Below are positions 9,240 to 16,450 of a DNA stretch of 64,000 nucleotides, piece after piece. Where the stretch lies: NCBI GenBank assembly GCA_024642525.1, contig JAHEAX010000003.1, forward strand, positions 83,132 to 147,131. Direction: 5' to 3'. Numbering within the stretch: the stretch's first letter is position 1; the number at the start of each line of letters is the position of its first letter. The notes below the pieces were generated by a model. That model saw nothing but the letters and a program-made list of their open reading frames with translations, did no database searches and had not been told where the DNA came from. The stretch is from Erythrobacteraceae bacterium. Its GTDB lineage: Bacteria; Pseudomonadota; Alphaproteobacteria; Sphingomonadales; Sphingomonadaceae. Made by a program: the position numbers and the translations under genes.

Positions 9240-9272
9240 AAATAAAAAGGGCCGCCCTCTAACGGGAGGCCG
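9240..9272 (-). terminator. Terminator-like hairpin in the rpmH leader (terminator of the upstream gene or attenuator)
   Basis: Read on the minus strand, GGCCTCCC (9264-9271) pairs with GGGCGGCC (9250-9257) with one mismatch around a 6-nt loop, followed by TTTTTATTT. It lies just after the stop of the 9290-10102 gene and ends about 19 nt before the rpmH ATG. It can serve as that gene's intrinsic terminator, but it also falls inside the predicted rpmH leader. Confidence 0.6.
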
Positions 9273-9286
9273 TCAATTGAACGGCG

Positions 9287-9315
9287 CGCTTAGGGCGTGG
9301 CAGAGCCCAAGTCAA
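9287..9315 (-). promoter_or_regulatory. Candidate sigma-70 promoter for rpmH
   Basis: On the minus strand: TTGACT (9310-9315), 17-nt spacer, TAAGCG (9287-9292). The predicted start near 9280 gives a leader of about 55 nt that would include the hairpin at 9250-9271. The promoter overlaps the last codons of the upstream gene. The same box pattern is seen before rpmJ and rpoZ. Confidence 0.45.
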
Positions 9316-10102
9316 GATAAGCAATCACTGCTCCGTCATCCGCATTTGCCTGCTGGATGGCAGTGCCGTCACCATCCGCGCTGCCGGTCCAGCGCCGCAT
9401 ATCCTGCGCATCGAGCCACAAGGCAGCATTGTTCGTGACAGAATTGGTCATATCATAAAACGCGCGCGCCTGCGCCATTTCCATGCCCATTTCGGTATAA
9501 AAATCGAGATAGGTCCGGTTTTCCGGCGAATCGGGTGCGAACTGGTGCGGCTGCCGCCCGCTGTCATCCAGCCAGGCATGAACGGCAAATTCCGCGCCAT
9601 CGTCGATCTGGCGGCGTGCGCCTGCCAGAAACAATTCGACAGCGCCTGACCGGACCGACCCACCCGCCGGCACATGAGTGGCAATGCCTGCTGCGCGAAT
9701 CATCCGGCCAAGCCGCATATTGGCCCGGTCATCATCAGTGCCGGGGCATTCCAGCATGTCGATCGTGGCAATTGCGGGATAATCGCGCAGCATGGCCGCA
9801 AACTGGCTGGGCGTGGCAGCATTGGTTGCACCCACCAGCTGCGCTGTTCTTTCATCCATTACGCGGAACGGGCCATAGGCTGCAATCGCTTGCGCGGCAC
9901 GAGCAGCGTGGGCGGCAGGCCCGTTAATCAGCCGTTCCGCGCCTTCATCCACCCGCACCCACTGTCCGGCGGCATCGTCCCATTCCTCGACATAGGTTTC
10001 GGTCGAGATGACCTGCGCCTGCATGGCAACAGGCGCGCCAAACAGCGTCACCAGCGCGATTAGAAAGGCAATGGCACTTCGCATTGCGCCAGCGTGGCGC
10101 AT
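9290..10102 (-). CDS. ClpP/crotonase-fold (COG3904-like) periplasmic protein
   Basis: A 270-residue protein with a signal peptide (AIAFLIALVTLFGAPVAMQAQ near residues 10-30). The middle (about 110-180) reads ATIDMLECPGTDDDRANMRL, then GRMIRAAGIATHVPAGGSVRSG, then FAVHAWLD. This follows the layout of COG3904 secreted ClpP-like proteins: strand-GG turn, helix, G-x-x-T-x-V, CASAC-like serine turn, GVH. The serine turn here is RSGA rather than the common CASAC, and the Ser and His are retained. Family assignment is from pattern only; catalytic activity is not certain. The ATG at 10084 (MRSAIAFL) is an equally likely start. Confidence 0.6.
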   Translation of the reverse strand: MRHAGAMRSAIAFLIALVTLFGAPVAMQAQVISTETYVEEWDDAAGQWVRVDEGAERLINGPAAHAARAAQAIAAYGPFRVMDERTAQLVGATNAATPSQFAAMLRDYPAIATIDMLECPGTDDDRANMRLGRMIRAAGIATHVPAGGSVRSGAVELFLAGARRQIDDGAEFAVHAWLDDSGRQPHQFAPDSPENRTYLDFYTEMGMEMAQARAFYDMTNSVTNNAALWLDAQDMRRWTGSADGDGTAIQQANADDGAVIAYLDLGSATP

Positions 10103-10233
10103 GCGGGGTTTCCGCTTTGCTAGCCTGAATGGTTGCTATTTGGTTGATGCAGCAATTTCAGAGGTTTGCGGCTCGACTTCGTCCGCTTTTACCGACACAA
10201 GCGTGAAAAATCATCGATACACAGGGGGTTATA

Positions 10234-11742
10234 TTGGTCGCACTGGTCCGCACGGTGGCCTATCTCGGGCTGGAAGCGCGCAGCGTGGAGGTGCAGTGCC
10301 AGATTGCCCCCGGCCTGCCGCGTTTCAACATCGTCGGGCTGGCGGACAAGGCCGTGGGCGAAAGCAGGGAAAGAGTGCAATCGGCCCTTGCGGCCATGGG
10401 CCTCTCGCTACCGCCCAAACGCATCACCATCAATCTTTCGCCGGCAGATCTGCCCAAGGAAGGGTCACATTACGACCTGCCCATTGCGCTGGCGCTGCTG
10501 GCGGCAATGGGCGTGACTGATGCTGAACAATTATCGGACTGGGTCGCCGTGGGCGAACTGGCGCTGGATGGCCGCATCGTGCCTTCGCCCGGTGTGCTGC
10601 TCGCCGCTATCCATGCAAGCGAGGCGGAAGCGGGCCTGATCTGTCCCGCATCACAAGGAGCAGAAGCGCGCTGGGCAGCGGGAATTTCCATTTGCGCCGC
10701 GCCCGATCTTGTCAGCCTGCTCAATCACCTGAAAGGGACGCAAACGCTGCCGCCCCCGCAGCAAGGCGAAGTAGAAGCAGCGCCGCCCGGCCCGGACCTG
10801 AAACAGGTCAAGGGGCAGGAAGTGGCCAAGCGCGCGCTCGAAATTGCCGCGGCAGGCGGACATAATCTGCTGATGTCCGGCCCGCCAGGTGCAGGCAAAA
10901 GCCTGCTGGCAAGCTGCCTGCCCGGCATTCTTCCCGATCTTACACCGGCAGAGGCGCTCGAAGTTTCCATGGTGCAGTCTGTTGCAGGCTTGCTCGAAGG
11001 CGGGCGGATCAGCCGCGCACGGCCGTTTCGCGCGCCGCATCATTCGGCCAGCATGGCGGCGCTGACGGGCGGCGGGCACAAGGTGAAACCGGGCGAAGTC
11101 AGCCTGGCACATCTGGGAGTGCTGTTTCTGGACGAACTGCCGGAATTCCAGCGCGCCGTTCTCGATTCGCTTCGTCAACCGCTGGAAACCGGCAAGGTGG
11201 ATGTGGCGCGGGCCAATGCCCATGTGACATTTCCTGCAAGGGTGCAGTTGATCGCCGCGATGAACCCGTGCCGCTGCGGCCACCTTGGCGACCCGGCGCT
11301 GGCATGCAGCCGAGCGCCGCGCTGTGCCGCCGACTACCAGGGCAAGGTATCAGGCCCGATGCTGGACAGGATCGACCTGCATGTAGAAGTCGATCCTGTC
11401 AGCGCGGCGGACCTTGCCCTGCCGCCTGCGGCCGAAGGAACAACAGAGGTCGCAGCCCGTGTCGCAGCTGCGCGCGCCATCCAGAACAGCCGCGCGTCTG
11501 AAACAGGCGCACGCACCAATGCCGAACTCGCTGGCGAACACCTCGACAACCATGCAGCGCCGGATGATGCGGGCCGCAAACTGTTGCTTCAGGCCGCAGA
11601 AGCCATGCGCCTTTCCGCGCGCGGTTACACCCGGATGCTGAGGGTGGCCCGCACCATTGCCGACCTTGCATCTGTGCAGCAGGTTGGACGTATCCATATC
11701 GCAGAAGCTTTGTCATATCGACGCCAAGCCCCGCGCGCCTGA
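10234..11742 (+). CDS. comM: YifB/ComM family Mg-chelatase-like AAA+ ATPase
   Basis: ComM is a hexameric helicase that promotes branch migration during natural transformation. The 502 residues contain the N-terminal lon-protease-like fold domain (APGLPRFNIVGLADKAVGES), a linker, the AAA+ core with Walker A SGPPGAGKSLLASCLPGI (around 218-235), Walker B FLDELPEF, the zinc-ribbon-like NPCRCGHLGDPALACS and the C-terminal SARGYTRMLRVARTIADL. Translation probably starts at TTG (10234) with a strong GGGGG Shine-Dalgarno 6-8 nt upstream, giving MVALVRTVAYLGLEA. It is convergent with a GNAT gene. Confidence 0.94.
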   Translation: MVALVRTVAYLGLEARSVEVQCQIAPGLPRFNIVGLADKAVGESRERVQSALAAMGLSLPPKRITINLSPADLPKEGSHYDLPIALALLAAMGVTDAEQLSDWVAVGELALDGRIVPSPGVLLAAIHASEAEAGLICPASQGAEARWAAGISICAAPDLVSLLNHLKGTQTLPPPQQGEVEAAPPGPDLKQVKGQEVAKRALEIAAAGGHNLLMSGPPGAGKSLLASCLPGILPDLTPAEALEVSMVQSVAGLLEGGRISRARPFRAPHHSASMAALTGGGHKVKPGEVSLAHLGVLFLDELPEFQRAVLDSLRQPLETGKVDVARANAHVTFPARVQLIAAMNPCRCGHLGDPALACSRAPRCAADYQGKVSGPMLDRIDLHVEVDPVSAADLALPPAAEGTTEVAARVAAARAIQNSRASETGARTNAELAGEHLDNHAAPDDAGRKLLLQAAEAMRLSARGYTRMLRVARTIADLASVQQVGRIHIAEALSYRRQAPRA

Positions 11743-11764
11743 CGGTGCAAAGCCGCGCCGGATA

Positions 11765-12280
11765 TCAGCGCGAGGCGGGCCGATCGCGCCGATAAAGGTT
11801 GGAATCCGGTTCACCGCCATGACATTCCTCGACAAGGCGAAAACCCTGTCCCAGCAGCAGCCGGATGGAAAATTCATTGGCAGGATCGATGGTGGCGAAC
11901 ACCGGGTCAATGCCGCGCATGTCTGCAAATTCCAGCAACGCAGCTGCGATTTCCTTGCCATAACCCATCCGCCAATAGGCAGCGGCAAGCCCGTAAATAA
12001 TCTGTTCGGGCCCATCTTCGGGGCGCGCATAACCAGCCCAGCCAATCAGATTCCCGCTTTCCCGCTCGATCACGGCACCTGTGCCATAACCATGACGCTG
12101 CAAGTTCTCGCCCGACCGTAGTACCCACAGCGAAGCGCTTTCAAGGGACAGCGGCCCGCCGTCATCAACAAAACGGGCCACCTTGGGGTCATCGAACAGG
12201 GCAACCAGATCGCCCACGTCTTCATCCATGAACGGGCGGATAAAAAGGCGCGCGGTTTCCAGCGCGGAATTATGGATCAC
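11765..12280 (-). CDS. GNAT family N-acetyltransferase
   Basis: A 171-residue acetyltransferase of the RimJ/RimL type: ETARLFIRPFMDEDVGDLVALF at the N-terminus (a family start usually read as TxRLxLRP), the acetyl-CoA loop around YWRMGYGKEIAAALLEFA (about 113-130) and the C-terminal NEFSIRLLLGQGFRLVEEC. The acceptor substrate is unknown. Confidence 0.9.
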   Translation of the reverse strand: MIHNSALETARLFIRPFMDEDVGDLVALFDDPKVARFVDDGGPLSLESASLWVLRSGENLQRHGYGTGAVIERESGNLIGWAGYARPEDGPEQIIYGLAAAYWRMGYGKEIAAALLEFADMRGIDPVFATIDPANEFSIRLLLGQGFRLVEECHGGEPDSNLYRRDRPASR

Positions 12281-12336
12281 GATAGCGCTCCGGTGCTTAT
12301 CCGGCAGAGCAGGCCCGCTTTACAGGCCAGTTGCCG

Positions 12337-12909
12337 TCAGCCGTTGGCAACGCGTGGCGGCTGCTTGTATTCCCGTTCCGCCAGCTTGCGGGCAAAGCTG
12401 CCTGGCGCGCAGTCATCTTCTGATTCTTCCGCTTTCGTCCCATCAGCCCGAATGCCGAGGTTTTCCCGCGCCTGCAGGTTCAGGTCCAAATAGGTGAGGA
12501 TGCGGCCATCATGCGCAAGGATGGATACAGGGCCGATGGGTAAGCGGTCCCGTTCATCGACCAGAACCGGGTTTTCGATAATTTCCGCACCGTATTTCTG
12601 GCCCCACTGGCGCAACGCCAGCATGGCCGGCAGCAGGTCCAGCCCCTTTTCCGTCAGCCGGTATTCGATTCGGCGCCGGTCATCGGGGCAAGGCTCGCGG
12701 CTGAGGATGCCGTGATCGACCAATTTAGCCAGTCTGCTGGACAGTATATTGCGCGCTATTCCCAGCTCGTTCAGGAATTCTTCGAAATGATGCAGCCCGT
12801 TAAACGATGCGCGCAGGATCATGAACGACCAACGCTCCCCCATCGTTTCCAGCGCTTCGGGCAGCCCGCAGACTGTCAGCTCTTTAAGCGGTTCGCGTAA
12901 TTCACCCAT
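12337..12909 (-). CDS. HxlR family winged-helix transcriptional regulator
   Basis: A 190-residue regulator. The HxlR domain occupies about residues 10-105: CGLPEALETMGERWSFMILR, then FNGLHHFEEFLNELGIARNI with LSSRL, and the wing PCPDDRRRIEYRLTEKGLDL. The N-terminal Cys14 before the first helix is common in redox- or electrophile-sensing HxlR proteins. The C-terminal ~85 residues are an extra region (VDERDRLPIGPVSILAHDGR) resembling an additional ligand or dimer domain. Its start region faces an AT-rich operator-like sequence and a divergent secreted protein gene, suggesting autoregulation and control of that neighbour. Confidence 0.92.
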   Translation of the reverse strand: MGELREPLKELTVCGLPEALETMGERWSFMILRASFNGLHHFEEFLNELGIARNILSSRLAKLVDHGILSREPCPDDRRRIEYRLTEKGLDLLPAMLALRQWGQKYGAEIIENPVLVDERDRLPIGPVSILAHDGRILTYLDLNLQARENLGIRADGTKAEESEDDCAPGSFARKLAEREYKQPPRVANG

Positions 12910-12964
12910 TAGAATCTCTCTCCGCCGTAGCGTCTAGCGCGGATTGGCACTGTCACAAAACTTA

Positions 12965-13010
12965 AACTAAGTTTTTAGTTGCAACTTAAAATCTATTGCA
13001 CTAGGTAGTG
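12965..13010. promoter_or_regulatory. Operator-like palindromes between the HxlR gene and 13087
   Basis: Three symmetric elements lie in 46 bp: AACTAAGTTTTTAGTT (12965-12980; 6-bp arms), the perfect palindrome AGTTGCAACT (12977-12986), flanked so that TTTTTAGTTG/CAACTTAAAA pair with one mismatch, and CACTAGGTAGTG (12999-13010; 5-bp arms). The region is much richer in A and T than its surroundings and sits in the shared divergent promoter. AGTT...AACT symmetry is what HxlR-type autoregulators often recognise; assignment to the adjacent regulator is inference. Confidence 0.5.
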
Positions 13011-13086
13011 ATTCGCAACTGGTTGTCAATTGAAACTGATCGTGACTGCCAGCGAAGAGATGAAAATCAAATCAAGGACAACCATC

Positions 13087-13431
13087 ATGACCGCTTCCCC
13101 CCTCCGCATCCGCAATTTCAGCGCCATCGGCCTTGCCCTGGCATGGACCAGCCTGACGTTCGGCGCAGCCATTGCCCCGACCCCTGCCGAATCACGCGCC
13201 AACGGCCCCTTCTACACCGTCGAACTGGCCACCCCCGCCACCGAAGCGCGCACCATCATCAGCGGCCAGGTCTGGCAGTGCGACGGCAATGTCTGCCTGT
13301 CCGGCAAGGGCACATCGCGCCCAATCATCATTTGCAAGCGGGTCGCGCGCGAACTGGGTGAAGTGACCAAATTTGCTGCCGATGGCGAAGAAATGGCCGC
13401 AGAAGATATCGCGAGCTGCAACGGCAACTGA
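13087..13431 (+). CDS. CC_3452-like small secreted protein
   Basis: A 114-residue protein with a signal peptide (residues 1-~35: NFSAIGLALAWTSLTFGAAI). The mature part YTVELATPATEARTIISGQV, then WQCDGNVC, then CKRVAREL, EMAAEDIASCNGN carries four cysteines likely forming two disulfides. The pattern matches a family of short alphaproteobacterial proteins annotated CC_3452; the function is unknown. Start choice: ATG at 13087 gives a normal signal peptide. It is divergent from the HxlR regulator and followed by a strong terminator. Confidence 0.75.
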   Translation: MTASPLRIRNFSAIGLALAWTSLTFGAAIAPTPAESRANGPFYTVELATPATEARTIISGQVWQCDGNVCLSGKGTSRPIIICKRVARELGEVTKFAADGEEMAAEDIASCNGN

Positions 13432-13477
13432 CACGCTTAACAGTTCCCCCCGTCCTCTCCAGATAGGGTGGCACTTT

Positions 13478-13514
13478 CGGGCTCCCGGGTATCAACCTCG
13501 GGGGCCCGTTTTTT
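13478..13514 (+). terminator. Intrinsic terminator after the CC_3452-like gene
   Basis: CGGGCTCCCG (13478-13487) pairs with CGGGGGCCCG (13499-13508) with one G-U pair, followed by TTTTTT (13509-13514). The T tract reaches into the stop codon of the convergent HAD gene. Confidence 0.85.
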
Positions 13515-14160
13515 ATGCAATCAGACCGCGCGCCTTGAGGTCGGCTTCCAGCCTGTCCGCATCTGTAAAGTGATGCACCTGCCATCCCTCGCTGCGAGCA
13601 GCCGTGATGTTGGCAAGATTATCGTCGATGAACAGCATATTGGCCGCATCATGGCCGAACCTGTCTTCCGCGAGGCGGAAAATGGCCGGGTCAGGCTTTG
13701 CCAGTTTTTCCTGCCCTGACACGAGGATATCGCGAAAATGATCCAGCACCGGCTCTGTCGGGCGGAACATATCCCAGAATTCAGCACCGAAATTGGTGAT
13801 CGCAAACAGGGCATGGCCTGCATCCGCCAAAGCTTCGATGAGGCCCGCTGTTCCCGCCACAGGGCCGGGAATCGTTTCCAGAAACCTGTCTGCATAGGCA
13901 TCAATCAGCGGCGCATAGTCAGGAAACTGCGCCTTTCGTTCAGGAACCATATCCGCCAGCGCACGGCCCGCATCATGCTGGAAGTGCCATTCTTCGGTCA
14001 CGACATTCGCAAGAAACCAGTCAAGCTCGGCAGGATCGGCAATCAGCTTTGTAAACAGGCAGCGTATGTCCCACTGCACGATCACGCGGCCCACATCGAA
14101 AACCACGGCCAATGGCGATTCGCGGGTTTCGTCCTGAAATGCGCTGGAAAAATTACTCAT
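13513..14160 (-). CDS. HAD family hydrolase (YihX-like phosphatase)
   Basis: A 215-residue haloacid-dehalogenase fold phosphatase. Motif I is VVFDVGRVIVQWD (about residues 18-30; nucleophile Asp, with the second Asp replaced as in YihX-type members), a helical cap follows, motif II is FAITNFG, motif III is KLAKPDPAIF and motif IV is MLFIDDNLANI near 175-185. E. coli YihX acts on alpha-D-glucose-1-phosphate; the substrate here is inferred only at superfamily level. Confidence 0.9.
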   Translation of the reverse strand: MSNFSSAFQDETRESPLAVVFDVGRVIVQWDIRCLFTKLIADPAELDWFLANVVTEEWHFQHDAGRALADMVPERKAQFPDYAPLIDAYADRFLETIPGPVAGTAGLIEALADAGHALFAITNFGAEFWDMFRPTEPVLDHFRDILVSGQEKLAKPDPAIFRLAEDRFGHDAANMLFIDDNLANITAARSEGWQVHHFTDADRLEADLKARGLIA

Positions 14161-14232
14161 GCCGGTTGCACCATGTTGCCTTCAAAGGTCCTTCCGGCAG
14201 GCAACAATCGAATCGCCATGCCGGAAGCGCCG

Positions 14233-14290
14233 CCGGCCCGTTCCCCCTGCCGACTGCCCGAACGGGTGATCGACAGGGGGAACGGGCCGG
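14233..14290. repeat. Perfect 17-bp inverted repeat with inner hairpin
   Basis: CCGGCCCGTTCCCCCTG (14233-14249) and CAGGGGGAACGGGCCGG (14274-14290) are exact reverse complements around a 24-nt spacer that itself contains CCCGAACGGG. No T tract follows on either strand. It lies in the 206-bp gap between rpmJ and the HAD gene, where I see no coding sequence. It could be a rho-independent-like 3' barrier for rpmJ mRNA, a processing signal or a cruciform-forming repeat. Confidence 0.8.
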
Positions 14291-14366
14291 AGCATACAAT
14301 TCCAAACACCATGGGTGGGCATGACCCTTGTCACGCCCGAATCAACGCATCCGAAGATGCGGCAGA

Positions 14367-14492
14367 TTAGCCCTGGCGCGCCTTGAAACGGCGGTTGGTC
14401 TTGTTGATGACATAGGTCCGGCCGCGGCGGCGAATAACGCGGCAATCGCGGTGGCGGTTCTTCAGCGACTTGAGGCTGTTGCGGATCTTCAT
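14367..14492 (-). CDS. rpmJ: 50S ribosomal protein L36 (YkgO-type, zinc-free)
   Basis: A 41-residue L36: [20 protein letters not shown], then [21 protein letters not shown]. The zinc-binding CxxC...C...H pattern of classical L36 is mostly lost (single Cys), so this is the 41-residue zinc-independent form common in alphaproteobacteria. It is a large-subunit protein. The gene stands alone, with its own candidate promoter and a terminator-like hairpin in the leader. Confidence 0.96.
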   Translation of the reverse strand: MKIRNSLKSLKNRHRDCRVIRRRGRTYVINKTNRRFKARQG

Positions 14493-14504
14493 GGTCGGTT
14501 TTCC

Positions 14505-14538
14505 AAAAAAAGTGGCACCGGAGATGGCCCCCGATGCC
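14505..14538 (-). terminator. Terminator-like hairpin in the rpmJ leader
   Basis: On the minus strand GGCATCGG (14531-14538) pairs with CCGGTGCC (14514-14521; one wobble), followed after two bases by a run of seven T (14505-14511), ending 12 nt before the rpmJ ATG. It lies 107 bp after the galE stop. It may terminate galE mRNA, attenuate rpmJ, or both. Confidence 0.65.
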
Positions 14539-14554
14539 TGAAATTCAAGCGGCG

Positions 14555-14583
14555 CAGTTACGGGCAGGGACCGGCGAAGTCAA
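14555..14583 (-). promoter_or_regulatory. Candidate sigma-70 promoter for rpmJ
   Basis: On the minus strand TTGACT (14578-14583), 17-nt spacer, TAACTG (14555-14560). The start near 14548 would give a leader of about 55 nt that contains the hairpin and T tract at 14505-14538. Confidence 0.55.
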
Positions 14584-14644
14584 CAGATTCGCGTCGCTTA
14601 ATGCGGCTGCAGGCTGACTTGGCTTTCTTATAGTGCGCCCGACA

Positions 14645-15667
14645 TTAACTGCACCTGATTTCCTGCAGTTTGCGTTCCCATTGCAGGGCATGGGCAATAA
14701 TCACGTCAAGGTCGGCATATTGCGGCTGCCACGGCAGCGTCGCCCGGATGCGCGAGGGGTCCGAGATGAGCGAGCCAGGGTCGCCCGCACGGCGTGGCTG
14801 CATCTTGCGATCGAGCTTGAGGTTGGTCACACGGTCCACCGCATCCAGCACTTCGAGCACGGAGAAACCGCGTCCATAGCCGCAATTCATCCTGAGCGAC
14901 CTTTGCGGCTGCACGGTCAGAGCTTCAAGCGCCAGCACATGGGCAGCGGCAAGGTCGGACACATGGATATAGTCACGCACGCCCGTGCCATCAGGCGTGT
15001 CATAATCCGTGCCGAACACGGCCACGCTGTCGCGCTTGCCCAATGCCGCTTCCACGGCAACCTTTATCAGATGGGTTGCGCCTGCGGTTGACTGGCCGCT
15101 GCGCGCCTGCGGGTCGGCGCCTGCGACATTGAAGTAACGCAGCGCGCAGAAATTCATTTGATGGACAGCCGCAGTGTCGCCCAGCATCTGTTCGGTCATC
15201 AGCTTGGACCAGCCATAGGGGTTGATTGGCACCTGCGGGCAATCCTCGTTCACCGGCGATACGGCAGGAATGCCATAGGTTGCCGCTGTCGAACTGAAGA
15301 TGAAATGCGGCACACCTGCGGTTACCGCCGCTTCGATGAGCGCGCGGCTCTTCACCGTGTTGTTGTGATAATAGGCGAGCGGGTTTTCGACCGATTCGGG
15401 CACCACGATCGAACCGGCGAAATGCATGATCGCGCCTTTGCCATTGCCCATGCCCTGTTCGGCAAAGATGCTCGCCAGCAGCGCCGCATCCTCGATATCG
15501 CCTTCATAAAGCGGCACGCCGTCGGGAACCGCAAAGCGGAAGCCGGTGGTGAAATTGTCTATCACCGCCACGTCCCAGCCTGCATCGCGCAGGGCAAGAA
15601 CGGCGTGGCTGCCGATATAACCCGCGCCGCCGGTCACCAGAACAGGAGTTTTTGTTGAAGAAGTCAT
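14645..15667 (-). CDS. galE: UDP-glucose 4-epimerase
   Basis: An extended short-chain dehydrogenase of 340 residues that interconverts UDP-glucose and UDP-galactose with bound NAD. Visible are the NAD Rossmann motif TGGAGYIGSHAVLAL (about residues 12-26), the FSSTAATYG serine segment, and the catalytic NPYGWSKLMTE (YxxxK). The GalE-typical VFGTDYDTPDGTGVRDYIHV follows at about 225-244. The start MTSSTKTPV (15667) is preferred over a six-residue-longer ATG. It likely supplies UDP-galactose for envelope polysaccharide. Confidence 0.95.
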   Translation of the reverse strand: MTSSTKTPVLVTGGAGYIGSHAVLALRDAGWDVAVIDNFTTGFRFAVPDGVPLYEGDIEDAALLASIFAEQGMGNGKGAIMHFAGSIVVPESVENPLAYYHNNTVKSRALIEAAVTAGVPHFIFSSTAATYGIPAVSPVNEDCPQVPINPYGWSKLMTEQMLGDTAAVHQMNFCALRYFNVAGADPQARSGQSTAGATHLIKVAVEAALGKRDSVAVFGTDYDTPDGTGVRDYIHVSDLAAAHVLALEALTVQPQRSLRMNCGYGRGFSVLEVLDAVDRVTNLKLDRKMQPRRAGDPGSLISDPSRIRATLPWQPQYADLDVIIAHALQWERKLQEIRCS

Positions 15668-15819
15668 GGTTCGATCCGCTAGCATTCTTGGGCAATTGAA
15701 GGGTTAACGCCGGAAAGCCTGCCGGGCGCTGAACCCTCTCTGGCGCTTCGTGCGTTGGTTGGCTAGGTGGGTTTGCCATTGGCCCTGCCCCGACGCTGGC
15801 CAAACATAGGAACCGGACG

Positions 15820-16440
15820 ATGAAAATACCGCAGATTGGCGCTTTTGCGCTGGCCGCATTGGGCGCCGTTTCTCTGGCTGGCTGCGCCACTGCGCCGGCA
15901 GGCCCGGTGGAAGTGACACGGTTCCACCAGCCTGAAACGGTTGCAAAGCTGGGCGGCACCACGATTTTCATCGACAATGCACCCGGCCTCGAAGTCGGCA
16001 GCCTGGAACTTGCGCCCTACAAGACAGCAATCGCGCAGGAACTGACCAGGCTTGGCTACCGCGAAACGCCGCGCGAGCAGGCAGCACAGATTGCGCAGGT
16101 CAGCCTTGAACGCTTCGTTGCAGAAGCTGCGCCCAGACGCAGCCCTGTCAGCATTGGCGTGGGCGGCAGCACAGGTGGATACAGGTCAGGCGTTGGCCTC
16201 GGCATCGGTATCAATCTTGGCGGCAACAAATCGCGTGAGGAAACAGGCACGGCACTTGCCGTTTCCATCCGCGAAGCTGCAAGCGGCATGGCCCTGTGGG
16301 AAGGCCGCGCGAATTTTTCGGTAAGCACCGATTCACCATTGGCGGCTAGTGCCGCGAACGCCTCGGTAATTGCGGACGCATTGTTCCGCGAATTTCCGGG
16401 AAATAATGGCGAGACCATCGAGATCACGCCAAAAAAATAA
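15820..16440 (+). CDS. DUF4136 family lipoprotein
   Basis: A 206-residue outer-envelope lipoprotein: signal peptide with lipobox LAGC (cleavage before Cys21), then a domain beginning [20 protein letters not shown] and continuing [21 protein letters not shown] glycine-rich stretch [20 protein letters not shown] around 110-130 and [13 protein letters not shown] follow. These match DUF4136 proteins of unknown function. It is divergent from galE and followed 10 bp later by the M14 peptidase gene. Confidence 0.85.
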   Translation: MKIPQIGAFALAALGAVSLAGCATAPAGPVEVTRFHQPETVAKLGGTTIFIDNAPGLEVGSLELAPYKTAIAQELTRLGYRETPREQAAQIAQVSLERFVAEAAPRRSPVSIGVGGSTGGYRSGVGLGIGINLGGNKSREETGTALAVSIREAASGMALWEGRANFSVSTDSPLAASAANASVIADALFREFPGNNGETIEITPKK

Positions 16441-16450
16441 GGGTTGCCAA

